Source of the DNA: Halorarius litoreus
GTDB lineage: Archaea > Halobacteriota > Halobacteria > Halobacteriales > Haloarculaceae
Reading direction: 5' to 3'
Assembly (NCBI RefSeq): GCF_024362405.1
Contig: NZ_CP101454.1
Span: 2,604,001 to 2,668,000, forward strand
DNA length: 64,000 nt
Shown here: one piece after another, positions 1-7,413 of the stretch
Layout of the letters: the number at the start of each line of letters is the position of its first letter
How positions within the stretch are numbered: the first letter of the stretch is position 1
Notes under the pieces: generated by a model
What the model was told of the DNA's origin: nothing
Database searches by the model: none
The model's input: the letters and a program-made list of their open reading frames with translations, nothing else
Position numbers and translations under genes: made by a program

Positions 1-972
1 CCGGAGGTCGGGCGAGGCGACGTCCTCGTCGACGTGAAAGCCGGCGCGCTCAACCATCTCGACGTCTGGACGCGCAAAGGGATGCCGTCGCCGGGCGTGT
101 TCCCACACATCCCGGGGAGTGACGCCGCGGGCGTCGTCACCGAGGTCGGCGAAGACGTCACGCGATTCGACGAAGGCGACCACGTCGCCGTCGCCGCCGG
201 GTCGTTTTGCGGCGACTGCGAGTTCTGCCGGCAGGGCGAGGAGTCGCTGTGTGAGCGGTTCACCATCCTCGGCGAGCACTCGACGGGCGTCCACTCCGAA
301 TTCGCCGCGCTCCCCGAGGAGAACCTCGTGCTCGTCCCCGACCACGTCGACTGGGAGACGGCGGCTGCTGCACCGCTCGTGTTCCAGACCGCGTGGCGGA
401 TGCTCCACTCACGCGCCGAACTGAAGGCGGGCGAGTCGGTGCTCGTGCTCGGGGCGTCGGGCGGGGTCGGCCACGCCGCGGTCCAGATCGCCGACCACGC
501 GGGCGCCGAGGTGTACGCCACCGGCTCCTCGCAGGCGAAACTCGACGCAGCCGAGGAACTCGGCGCGGACCACGCCATCGACTACGAGGAGACAGACTTC
601 GCCGAGGCGATCGACGACCTGACCGACGGCCGGGGCGTCGACGTCGTCGTCGACCACATCGGTGGTCCGACGTGGCAGAAGTCCATCGCGTCGCTCGCGA
701 AGGGCGGGCGTATCGTCACCTGCGGGGCCACGGCGGGGCCGAAGGTCGAGGTGAACCTCTCGAAGCTGTTCTGGAACCAGTACGACATCCTCGGGTCGAC
801 GATGGGCGCGAACAGCGACATCGACGAGGTGCTCGAGCTGGTGTGGGACGGGACGTTCGAGCCGCAGATCCGTGACGTGCTGCCGATGAGCGAGGCCGCC
901 GAAGCCCACCGACTGCTCGAAGACCGCGACGGGTTCGGGAAGGTCGTCGTCGTTCCCGACAGCGAGCTGTGA
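1..972 (+). CDS. zinc-type alcohol dehydrogenase / quinone oxidoreductase family protein, 5' end cut off
   Basis: Medium-chain dehydrogenase/reductase that should oxidise an alcohol or reduce a quinone or enone with NAD(P)H in the cytoplasm. The frame is open to base 1, so the N-terminus lies outside the window; the GTG at 34 is internal because coding sequence matching the family precedes it. Visible landmarks are the catalytic-domain stretch GSDAAGVV, the structural zinc-lobe cysteines C-G-D-C-E-F-C followed by a fourth Cys, and the Rossmann motif GASGGVGHAAVQ, then a nucleotide-binding half to the C-terminus. Its stop overlaps the GTG of the next gene (GTGA), so the two are probably cotranscribed. 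The substrate cannot be read from sequence. Confidence 0.88.
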   Translation, partial: PEVGRGDVLVDVKAGALNHLDVWTRKGMPSPGVFPHIPGSDAAGVVTEVGEDVTRFDEGDHVAVAAGSFCGDCEFCRQGEESLCERFTILGEHSTGVHSEFAALPEENLVLVPDHVDWETAAAAPLVFQTAWRMLHSRAELKAGESVLVLGASGGVGHAAVQIADHAGAEVYATGSSQAKLDAAEELGADHAIDYEETDFAEAIDDLTDGRGVDVVVDHIGGPTWQKSIASLAKGGRIVTCGATAGPKVEVNLSKLFWNQYDILGSTMGANSDIDEVLELVWDGTFEPQIRDVLPMSEAAEAHRLLEDRDGFGKVVVVPDSEL

Positions 973-1307
973 GCGACGACACGACGGCCTCGACCACGGA
1001 CGGCCGCGACGGCTACGTCCACGATCCGTCGGCGTTCGGCGCGGACGGCGAGCCCACGGAGTCGGCCGACCGCCACGGCGAGAAACCACGCGGCGAGGAC
1101 CGGGAGTTCGGCATCCGCGGGTGGATCCTCGTCGCGTGGGTCGTCATCGCGCTCGTCGTCGTGCCGTCGTATCTGTTCTTCTTCCCCCGCGCCGGCCAGA
1201 CGGTCCAGCTGTTCGGACTGGGGTTCCGCGACACCTACCTGTTCGTCCCGCTGCTGCCGGCGCTCGTGCTCGGCGCGCTCGCGGTGTGGGCGACGACCCG
1301 TCCGTAA
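969..1307 (+). CDS. small two-helix membrane protein of unknown function
   Basis: A 112-aa protein starting at GTG 969, which overlaps the preceding stop by four bases. Residues 1-47 are hydrophilic, acidic and probably cytoplasmic; about 50-72 and 85-108 form two hydrophobic helices separated by a short loop. I do not recognise the family. The coupling to the dehydrogenase gene suggests cotranscription but gives no function. The start is favoured because the overlap is typical and there is no other in-frame start before the first helix. Confidence 0.7.
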   Translation: MSDDTTASTTDGRDGYVHDPSAFGADGEPTESADRHGEKPRGEDREFGIRGWILVAWVVIALVVVPSYLFFFPRAGQTVQLFGLGFRDTYLFVPLLPALVLGALAVWATTRP

Positions 1308-1384
1308 CCGCCCCCGGACGCAGTTCGTGACCGCCGCCAATCAGGTGGCGATGTGGTTATTGCTCCGTGAAGCGTGGTAGCAGT

Positions 1385-1498
1385 ATGCACTATCAGGAGT
1401 GTACGGACTGTGGGGCCCGCTACCTGATGGGGATGTCGGGCGGCACCTGCACGAAGTGCGACGGCCCCCTCAGAACCATCCTACCGACCATCACGTAA
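1385..1498 (+). CDS. 37-residue zinc-ribbon microprotein
   Basis: An ATG-initiated frame of 37 codons ending in TAA. The peptide carries two CxxC knuckles, C-T-D-C at residues 6-9 and C-T-K-C at 22-25, spaced as in a rubredoxin-type zinc ribbon. Short one-ribbon proteins are abundant in haloarchaea. A TATA-like stretch (GTGGTTATTG) lies about 30 nt before the ATG, which fits a leaderless transcript. Nothing in the neighbourhood assigns a function. Two perfectly spaced CxxC pairs in so short a frame make chance unlikely. Confidence 0.72.
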   Translation: MHYQECTDCGARYLMGMSGGTCTKCDGPLRTILPTIT

Positions 1499-1874
1499 GC
1501 GCGGCCCACCACGGTTCGCGTGTGCTTGGAGTCGGGCCGGCGGGACGCCAGCGTGTCGCGCCGCCTGGGTCAGCGAGAGCGTTCCAGAACGGTACAGCGT
1601 CGACGCCGTGTCGAGTGCGTATGCACGCATGTAGTACGAACTATTCTCTAACGCACAGTATGTAAAACCTTTTGGCTAACAATGAATAGAATTTCAATAT
1701 GATTCTGCTATCGGTGTGCAGTTGTATTCTCATACTCGCGACTCTCGGGCGTTCGGTCACGCACATCTGCCACGATTGTTTCTTGTGTGTATCGGTCACA
1801 CATACCGTGGTACGGCGGCCGAAAATCCGGCCGAAACGGATGGCGTTATTACCCATGAGTCACAAGAAGCTGGT
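1499..1874. other. 376-base intergenic stretch with an AT-rich core
   Basis: No convincing gene. The first 120 bases are GC-rich. About 1640-1700 is markedly AT-rich compared with everything around it. A palindromic CGGCCGAAAATCCGGCCG lies at about 1817-1836. The TATA-like box GCGTTATTAC, about 25 nt upstream of the next start (1875), probably serves that gene. Short frames across 1699-1911 have composition unlike the flanking genes and were not accepted. Confidence 0.5.
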
Positions 1875-2099
1875 ATGTTCGACCGGCTCGTCGCTTTCGA
1901 CCGGAAACTGACCGAACAGCAGAAGATCACCGCGGGTGTCGCCGGGATACTCCTCGGCGTCGCGCTCATCGGCGCGCTCGCGTTCGCGGGCATCAGCTCG
2001 CTGCCGATGCAGGTGGCCGTCGCCTTCCTCGGCGTCATGACGATGGTCACCGGCACGCTCATGCTCGGCACGTCGGAGCAGGGCGAGCAGACTGTCTAA
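1875..2099 (+). CDS. small membrane protein (two helices)
   Basis: A 74-aa protein. After about 18 hydrophilic residues it has two hydrophobic helices, about 19-39 and 44-65, with a short acidic tail. This ATG is chosen because a TATA-like GCGTTATTAC sits about 25 nt upstream and because the longer in-frame extension back to 1716 has non-coding composition. It resembles the many small integral membrane proteins of haloarchaea, but I recognise no family. The downstream spacer separates it from a convergent SDR gene. Confidence 0.7.
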   Translation: MFDRLVAFDRKLTEQQKITAGVAGILLGVALIGALAFAGISSLPMQVAVAFLGVMTMVTGTLMLGTSEQGEQTV

Positions 2100-2441
2100 A
2101 CGCACTTTTTGCACCTCCTTCGCGCTCACTGACTCCGTCAGCGAGCGCTCAGTCGGGCAAAAACGTGGGGAAAATATGCGGACGTACTCCTTCCGGGGTC
2201 TCACTTCGTTCGACCCCTCCAGTCCGTGCGCCCTACGGAAGCCTCCCTCAGCCGAACTCGCTTCGCTCGTTCGGCACTGCCCTCGTTCGCTCCTTTCAGT
2301 CGCTCACGAGGACTCTGGTCGGCTTCCGTGAACCGCGCTCGCTTCGCTCACGGCTCACTTTGTTCGCCGTTCGCCTCGCGGTTCTCGCTCCGCTCGAACC
2401 GCGCATCGCTCGCGCGGATGCTCGTCCTCTTCTCTTCTATC
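2100..2441. repeat. palindrome-rich spacer between convergent genes
   Basis: A 342-base gene-free region between two convergent genes. It is built from near-repeats of CGCTCGCTTCGCTC and CGAACTCGCTTCGCTCGTTCG-like blocks, many of them imperfect inverted repeats. Such spacers are common downstream of haloarchaeal genes and can act as bidirectional terminators. Open frames crossing it encode only low-complexity Arg/Ser/Leu peptides and are not credible genes. Confidence 0.5.
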
Positions 2442-3131
2442 CTACCACTCGATGACTTCCTTGTCGCGCCAGAACTTCCCGGACTCGCTGCCCGGCGTGA
2501 ATCGACAGAGCCACGTCGGCGTCTCGGCCCCTTTCTCGACCGGTCGGTTGGCGTTCTCCCCGCCCATATCGGTCTTCACCCAGCCGGGACAGACGCTGTT
2601 GGCGATGAGGCCCTGCCCGCCGTACTGCGCGTCGAGATACGTCGTGAGGCCGTTGAGTCCGGCTTTCGAGATCCGATAGGCCGGATAGCCGCTGCCCATG
2701 TCCGAGAGCGCACCCATCCCCGAGGAGACGTTGACGACCCGACCGCCCTCCTGCTGGACCAGGAGGGGAACGAGGTGCTTGCAGAGGAGCATCGGCCCCC
2801 GGAGGTTGGTGGCGAGCGTGCGGTCGACCTCCTTCGTGGGGCTGGCGACGATGTCGCCGTCCGGGCCGATGACGCCCGCGTTGTTCACGAGGATGTCGAG
2901 CCGTCCCACCTCGCCAAAGACGCCGTCGGCGATGCTGTCCACGTCGCCCTCCTGCGTCACGTCGAGCAGCACGCTCTCACAGCCCTCCGGTACGTCGTTG
3001 GTCATCGAGCGCGTCCCGGCGTAGACGGTCGCCCCGAGGTCGTCCAGATTGCGGGCGATTTCGGCGCCGATGCCACGGTTCGCACCGGTCACGAGCGCGA
3101 CCTGTCCCGAGAGGTCGTCGTAGATGTCCAT
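2442..3131 (-). CDS. short-chain dehydrogenase/reductase (SDR)
   Basis: A 229-aa classical SDR, an NAD(P)-dependent oxidoreductase of the cytoplasm. The cofactor motif TGANRGIG is near residues 15-22, NNAG near 87-90, a catalytic Ser in the VNVSS segment, and the YxxxK pair in AYRISKAG. The C-terminal substrate loop begins with PGWVKTDMG. Substrate is unknown. The ATG at 3131 places the Rossmann motif at the usual distance. The IPP isomerase homologue lies 75 bases upstream on the same strand, so the two could share a transcript. Confidence 0.9.
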   Translation of the reverse strand: MDIYDDLSGQVALVTGANRGIGAEIARNLDDLGATVYAGTRSMTNDVPEGCESVLLDVTQEGDVDSIADGVFGEVGRLDILVNNAGVIGPDGDIVASPTKEVDRTLATNLRGPMLLCKHLVPLLVQQEGGRVVNVSSGMGALSDMGSGYPAYRISKAGLNGLTTYLDAQYGGQGLIANSVCPGWVKTDMGGENANRPVEKGAETPTWLCRFTPGSESGKFWRDKEVIEW

Positions 3132-3206
3132 ACTGGGGGGACGGAGGGCGTCGGAAAGGAAGTAGCGGTTCGGCGGTCGGCTGGTCGGCCGGGGCTGCCG
3201 TCCGAC

Positions 3207-3791
3207 TTACCGGTTGAAGTCGCGCCGCATCGCGATCTCGAACCACGGACAGAGCCGCAGTTGCCGGTACCACTTCGGGTTCTCGTGGAGGCGCTCGTAC
3301 GGCACCCACATCACGCCCGCGATCTCCTCGGGGTCGGGGTCGAGCGTCCGGTCCTCGAGCGTGCACTTGAGGACGGCACAGACCTCCCACTCCAGTCCCT
3401 CCTCGAGGTAGTAGCGCTTGTACTCGAACTTGTCCGTGATGCGGAGGTCGCCGTACTGGTCGGGCGTGACGCCGAGTTCCTCTTCGAGCCGCTGCCGGGT
3501 GGCGTCCTTCTGGGTCTGGCCCTGCACCGGGTGGGAGGCGACGGTGCCGTCCCAGAACGTGTCCCACAGGCGCTTGCCCGGCGCACGCTGGCCGAGCAGG
3601 ATGTTGTCGTCCTCGTCGAACACGAGGCAGGTGAACGCCCGGTGCCGGATGCCGTCACCGGTGTGCGCTTCGAGGCGGTTGACGACCTCGAGTTCGGTGT
3701 CGGACTCGTCGACGGCGACGACGTGCTGGCGGGCGTTCTCGTGGGTGGTCCCCTCCCCAACGGCACCGTCGGGGTCTGCGTCCGTACTCAT
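3207..3791 (-). CDS. idi: type-1 isopentenyl-diphosphate isomerase homologue (Nudix fold), active-site Cys replaced
   Basis: A 194-aa Nudix protein most like type-1 IPP isomerase, which interconverts IPP and DMAPP for isoprenoid lipid synthesis. The family segments are present: GQRAPGKRLWDTFW, the Nudix box ending in RLEEELGV, and the acidic pair in EWEVC (Glu134, Glu136). The expected catalytic Cys of the (N/T)xxC(G/S)HP loop is missing: the loop reads DGTVASHP, with Ala85 at the Cys position. The protein may therefore be a Nudix hydrolase or an isomerase with altered chemistry. Haloarchaea can also carry a type-2 isomerase. Fold is sure, activity uncertain. Confidence 0.8.
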   Translation of the reverse strand: MSTDADPDGAVGEGTTHENARQHVVAVDESDTELEVVNRLEAHTGDGIRHRAFTCLVFDEDDNILLGQRAPGKRLWDTFWDGTVASHPVQGQTQKDATRQRLEEELGVTPDQYGDLRITDKFEYKRYYLEEGLEWEVCAVLKCTLEDRTLDPDPEEIAGVMWVPYERLHENPKWYRQLRLCPWFEIAMRRDFNR

Positions 3792-3814
3792 ACACCGGGG
3801 AACGACGACGCGCG

Positions 3815-4738
3815 TTAATTACCCTTCGACTTTCCCCACTCCGGGGGCGTCGGCTCGTATCCTTCGCCGACCCGGAACCGCATGGCCCCCGGCCGCGACC
3901 GGAGCGTGAGGGCGTTGCGCTCGAATATCTCGCCGTCGAGCGAGAACACGGCGGGGTCGCCGTCGTGAGTCACGTCCAGTCGGGAGACCTTCAGCCGCGT
4001 CAGGTGGGTAGCGTCCTTCCGGAGGAGCCGGTCGGCAGCCCCTCGCGTGAGGTAGTCCATCGCGGGGCGACGCTCGATGATGACGACGTTACACCGGCCG
4101 TCTTCCATGTTCGCCTGCCGCATCCGCTCGCCGGGGAACCGGCGCCCGTTCCCCACCAGGAGCATGATGGCCTCGCCGGTCCAGACCTGGTCGCCGGCGT
4201 CACCTGCGCGCACGTCGAGTTTCAGCCCTTCGAACGTTCGCGTCTCGGCGAGCGTCCGCAGCACGTACGCGAGGACGCCGAGCCGCTTCTTCGACGCGGG
4301 CGTCGTCTTCGCCGAGGACTCGGCGGTGAGCCCACCGACGCAGGAGTTGATGAACGGCCGGTCGTCCTCGGCGACCCACCCCAGGTCGAGTCGACGGCGC
4401 TCGCCGCGTCTGAGGACCTCGAACGCCGTCTCGATGTTCGGGATGCCGACGTTCTCGGCGAAGTTGTTTCCGGTGCCGGCGGGGACGACCCCGATTTCCA
4501 CGTCGGCGAGCGCGTCGGCGTCCGCGACACCGCGGACGACCTCGTTGAGCGTCCCGTCACCGCCACAGGCGACGACCTGGGTCACGTCCGGTTCGGCTGC
4601 GGCCTCGGCCGCGATACTCCGGGTCTCGCCGCGCGCGGCCGACGCCCGTACGTCGAACCCGCGCTTCTTGGCGAGTCGAGCCGCCCGTTTCGAGGTCTCC
4701 CGGTCACCGCTGTTTGGGTTCCGAACGAGGACGCGCAT
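3815..4738 (-). CDS. diacylglycerol/sphingosine kinase-like lipid kinase
   Basis: A 307-aa member of the DAGK catalytic family (YegS/DgkB-like). The nucleotide-binding signature CGGDGTLNEVVRG is near residues 58-70, followed by the PAGTGNNFA loop. The C-terminal beta-sandwich half is intact, and the length matches the family. It probably phosphorylates a lipid or isoprenoid alcohol with ATP at the membrane surface; the substrate is unknown. It is divergent from the PHP gene at 4790, with about 50 bases between starts, and 23 bases separate its end from the isomerase homologue. Confidence 0.88.
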   Translation of the reverse strand: MRVLVRNPNSGDRETSKRAARLAKKRGFDVRASAARGETRSIAAEAAAEPDVTQVVACGGDGTLNEVVRGVADADALADVEIGVVPAGTGNNFAENVGIPNIETAFEVLRRGERRRLDLGWVAEDDRPFINSCVGGLTAESSAKTTPASKKRLGVLAYVLRTLAETRTFEGLKLDVRAGDAGDQVWTGEAIMLLVGNGRRFPGERMRQANMEDGRCNVVIIERRPAMDYLTRGAADRLLRKDATHLTRLKVSRLDVTHDGDPAVFSLDGEIFERNALTLRSRPGAMRFRVGEGYEPTPPEWGKSKGN

Positions 4739-4789
4739 GCCAGCGACTCCGAGGGGAACAGCAAAGGCCTACCGACGTGTTCGGCCGGT

Positions 4790-5440
4790 GTGTTCCGGGT
4801 CGACCTCCACGCACACACGCGGTTCTTCCACGGCTTCGTGGGCGAGCAGACGCCGTTCGACCCCGTCGGCGCCCGGCTGCTGGCGTGGTACGCCCGCCGC
4901 CGCGGCCTCGACGCGGTCGCCGTCACCAACCACGACTATCGCGTCGGGTTCCAGCCGCCCGGTGTCACGTTCTTGCCGGGCATCGAGATTTCGACCTCCC
5001 GGGGGCACGTCACCGTCGTCGGCCCGGACCCGCCCGAGCGCACGCAGCCGGGCACGCTCTCGCCTGCGGAGGCGGTCGCCCTCGCGCACGACCACGACTG
5101 CGTCGCGATACTCGCCCACCCGTTCCGTGGGTCGACGGCCCGCCGCACCGATGCCGAGTTCGACGCCGTCGAGCTGAACGGCAAACATCCGGACACCCAC
5201 ACCAAGGCTCGGGCGCTCGCCGAGCGGCGCGGCCTCCCACTCGTCGGTGGCTCGGACGCGCACTTCCCGTTCGAGGTGGGACGAGGGTACACCGAGGTCG
5301 ACGCCGAGGAACTCACTCCTCAGGCAGTCGTCGACGCCGTCCGCGACGGCCGGGTCGAACCCGTCGTCCACACGCGCCGGACCGACCGCCTGCTCGAACC
5401 GCTCTATCGGGTGGTTCATCGGCGGAGAGGTGTCCGATAA
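4790..5440 (+). CDS. PHP domain metal-dependent phosphoesterase
   Basis: A 216-aa PHP-domain protein. Metal ligands are visible in order: the HxH motif of DLHAHT (residues 5-10), TNHD near 47, AHPFRG near 111 and GGSDAHF near 158. It should hydrolyse a phosphoester using two or three bound metals. Start GTG 4790 is chosen because it lies just before the first PHP motif; the frame is open further upstream only as an antisense shadow of the lipid kinase. The gene is divergent from that kinase, and the region between is too short to judge the promoters. Confidence 0.85.
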   Translation: MFRVDLHAHTRFFHGFVGEQTPFDPVGARLLAWYARRRGLDAVAVTNHDYRVGFQPPGVTFLPGIEISTSRGHVTVVGPDPPERTQPGTLSPAEAVALAHDHDCVAILAHPFRGSTARRTDAEFDAVELNGKHPDTHTKARALAERRGLPLVGGSDAHFPFEVGRGYTEVDAEELTPQAVVDAVRDGRVEPVVHTRRTDRLLEPLYRVVHRRRGVR

Positions 5441-5470
5441 TCTCAAGTCGATGCCACGTACTCGTCGGGT

Positions 5471-5776
5471 ATGGTCCCTCCAGCCACCGTCCGGAAACTG
5501 GCCCTCGCCGTGCTCTTGCTCGCCGTGGGGTTCGGACTCGCGGGACGGTTCAACACGACCGATGTCGTCGGCGTCGCCGCGTTCGCCGGTGGCGCGGCCG
5601 TCGCCACTACCGACTACGCCGCAGACGTCGCTCAACCCGCTGCCGTCGTGCCGGTCGTCGTCGTCGCCGCACTCCTGGTCATCGCGCTCGGAATCGCCGG
5701 CTTCGGCAACGCCGCCGGCCTGGTGTTGCTCGTCGGCTGTGCGGGGCTGGCGGGCGGGGTCATCGCCACCGCCTAG
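5471..5776 (+). CDS. small membrane protein, three to four helices
   Basis: A 101-aa protein, almost wholly hydrophobic. Helices fall at about 8-25, 30-45, 55-75 and 78-100. No charged functional motif is visible and I do not recognise the family. It starts 30 bases after the PHP gene on the same strand and may be cotranscribed. Its stop overlaps the convergent lrp stop by four bases. Confidence 0.65.
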   Translation: MVPPATVRKLALAVLLLAVGFGLAGRFNTTDVVGVAAFAGGAAVATTDYAADVAQPAAVVPVVVVAALLVIALGIAGFGNAAGLVLLVGCAGLAGGVIATA

Positions 5777-6186
5777 CCGAGCATCTCGTTGAGAATCAGT
5801 CGCGTCTTCGTGGAGACGACCTCGTCCAGTTCGCGCGCTTTGGTGATCAGGTCGTTGAGCGCGCCGGTGTCGGCGGCGTCGACGACGAGGACGATGTCCT
5901 CCTCCCCCGAGACCTGCCAGACGTAGTCGACCGACCCCCAGTCGGCCATCCGGTCCGAGACTGCGCGGGTGTCCACGTCGACCGCGACGCCCACCTCTAT
6001 CATCGCCTTCACGTTCCCGGTGCGCGTGGCGACGGTGAACCGTTCGATGGCTCCCTCCTCCAGCATCCGCTCGACGCGGTTGCGAACGGTCCCCTCGGAG
6101 GTCCCCACCTCCTCGGCGATCTCGGTGTAGGGCGTCCGCGCGTCCCGCCGGAGGATGTTCAGGATCTGTCGGTCGAGGTCGTCCAT
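5773..6186 (-). CDS. lrpA1: Lrp/AsnC family transcriptional regulator
   Basis: A 137-aa feast/famine regulator. Residues 1-60 form the winged helix-turn-helix (DDLDRQILNILRRDAR, then SEGTVRNRVERM), and the rest is the ligand-sensing RAM domain. It should bind DNA as a dimer or octamer and sense an amino acid. It is divergent from carA, and a perfect palindrome (6221-6239) lies between them; a close relative of that palindrome precedes carB. Regulation of carA, carB and itself is an inference from this arrangement. The symbol follows the haloarchaeal lrpA1 usage and is tentative. Confidence 0.9.
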   Translation of the reverse strand: MDDLDRQILNILRRDARTPYTEIAEEVGTSEGTVRNRVERMLEEGAIERFTVATRTGNVKAMIEVGVAVDVDTRAVSDRMADWGSVDYVWQVSGEEDIVLVVDAADTGALNDLITKARELDEVVSTKTRLILNEMLG

Positions 6187-6220
6187 CGAGGTGCGAGAGT
6201 TCTGGACCGACGCACTTGAC

Positions 6221-6239
6221 GATTACGAATTTCGTAATC
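6221..6239. promoter_or_regulatory. palindromic operator between lrp and carA
   Basis: GATTACGAATTTCGTAATC has two perfect 9-bp arms around a central T. It sits 34 bases before the lrp start and about 50 bases before the preferred carA start, just upstream of the carA TATA-like box. A near copy (one substitution, one deletion) precedes carB. Binding by the adjacent Lrp protein is inferred. Confidence 0.7.
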
Positions 6240-6248
6240 TCGCTTCGA

Positions 6249-6262
6249 ACCGAACCGTTAAG
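6249..6262 (+). promoter_or_regulatory. putative carA TATA/BRE region
   Basis: The stretch ACCGAACCGTTAAG ends about 27 bases before ATG 6289, the distance expected for a leaderless haloarchaeal transcript. It lies directly downstream of the palindromic operator. Confidence 0.4.
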
Positions 6263-6288
6263 GAGGGATGAACGATACGATACTCGTA

Positions 6289-7353
6289 ATGACTGGGGCC
6301 TACGTGGCGCTCGAGGACGGCCGTGTCGTGGAGGCACGTGCCCGTGCTCCGGGGCGCTCGCGCGGTGAACTGGTGTTCACGACTGCGTACACCGGCTACG
6401 AGGAGTCGCTGACCGACCCGAGCTACGAGGAGCAGGTGCTCACGTTCTCGTACCCGCTCATCGGCAACTACGGCGTCCGCGAGGAACGCTTCGAGTCCGA
6501 CCGCGTCCACCCGCGAGCCGTCGTCGCGCGCGAACTCACCGACGACGTCGCCGAGTGGCTCACCGAGGAGGGGGTCCCCGCTGTGGACCACCTCGACACT
6601 CGCGACCTCGTGGTCGGCATCCGCGAGGAGGGCGCGATGAAGTGTGGCATCGCCGCCGGCCCGGACGCGACGCCCGAAGCCGCGAAGGAGGAACTCGCAC
6701 AGTGCAAGGGGATGAGCGAGCACACTGACATCGGCTCGCAGGTGTCGGTCGCGGAGCAGGAGACGCACAACGCCGACGGGACCGGCCCACGGGTCACGCT
6801 CGTCGACTGTGGGGCGAAGGGCTCCATCGTCTCCTCGCTCGTCGAGCGCGACGCCGTCGTCGACGTGCTCCCGTACGACGCCACCGTGGCCGACGTCCGG
6901 CACGCCGACCCCGACGTCCTGTTCATCTCGAACGGGCCGGGTGACCCGGAGAACTTCGAGCAGGCTCGCGCACTCGTCGAGGAGTTCGTCGGGAACGTTC
7001 CGCTCGCGGGCATCTGTCTCGGCCAGCAGGTCATCGCCGGCGCGCTCGGCGGCGACACCGAGAAGATGGCCTTTGGACATCGGGGTGTCAACCAGCCCGT
7101 CCGCGACCTCCGCACCGACAAGGTCGTCATGACGACGCAGAACCACGGCTACACGGTCTCGGACCCCGGCGACCTCGAAGTGACGCAGGTGAACGTCAAC
7201 GACGACACCCCCGAGGGACTCGAATCGGAGGAACTGGAGGTCATCACCCGCCAGTACCACCCCGAGGCGAACCCCGGCCCGCACGACTCGCTCGGCTTCT
7301 TCGACGACGTGCTCGCGCTCGCCGACGAGCGAGTCGTCAACACCGCGGACTGA
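6289..7353 (+). CDS. carA: carbamoyl-phosphate synthase small subunit (glutaminase)
   Basis: A 354-aa glutamine amidotransferase subunit that supplies ammonia to CarB for carbamoyl phosphate, the precursor of arginine and pyrimidines. The N-terminal CPSase domain begins YVALEDG. The class-I GATase domain has nucleophile Cys243 in GICLGQQ and the catalytic pair His324/Glu326 in HPEANPG. ATG 6289 is preferred because homologues begin at this point and the TATA-like box is about 30 bases upstream. An in-frame ATG at 6268 follows a purine-rich GGAGG by only one base, too close for a normal ribosome site. carB is about 2.2 kb away on the other strand, so coordination probably comes through the shared operator. 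Confidence 0.96.
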   Translation: MTGAYVALEDGRVVEARARAPGRSRGELVFTTAYTGYEESLTDPSYEEQVLTFSYPLIGNYGVREERFESDRVHPRAVVARELTDDVAEWLTEEGVPAVDHLDTRDLVVGIREEGAMKCGIAAGPDATPEAAKEELAQCKGMSEHTDIGSQVSVAEQETHNADGTGPRVTLVDCGAKGSIVSSLVERDAVVDVLPYDATVADVRHADPDVLFISNGPGDPENFEQARALVEEFVGNVPLAGICLGQQVIAGALGGDTEKMAFGHRGVNQPVRDLRTDKVVMTTQNHGYTVSDPGDLEVTQVNVNDDTPEGLESEELEVITRQYHPEANPGPHDSLGFFDDVLALADERVVNTAD

Positions 7354-7413
7354 CGGTTCAGCCCCGACGACTCTTCTTCGTTCGTGACACGCCCGGCAGC
7401 CTCCCGTCCGAAG

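Noticed and set aside
2226..3818. Plus-strand open frame of 530 codons over the SDR and IPP isomerase genes
   Set aside because: Antisense shadow: the opposite strand has clear motifs (TGANRGIG, Nudix box), and this frame has none.
3965..4789. In-frame extension upstream of the PHP gene
   Set aside because: It lies fully antisense to the lipid kinase and lacks family-like sequence; the PHP motif HxH comes right after GTG 4790.
6268..6288. Alternative carA start at ATG 6268 with a GGAGG just before it
   Set aside because: The purine run is only one base from the ATG, while ATG 6289 matches the family N-terminus and the TATA distance.
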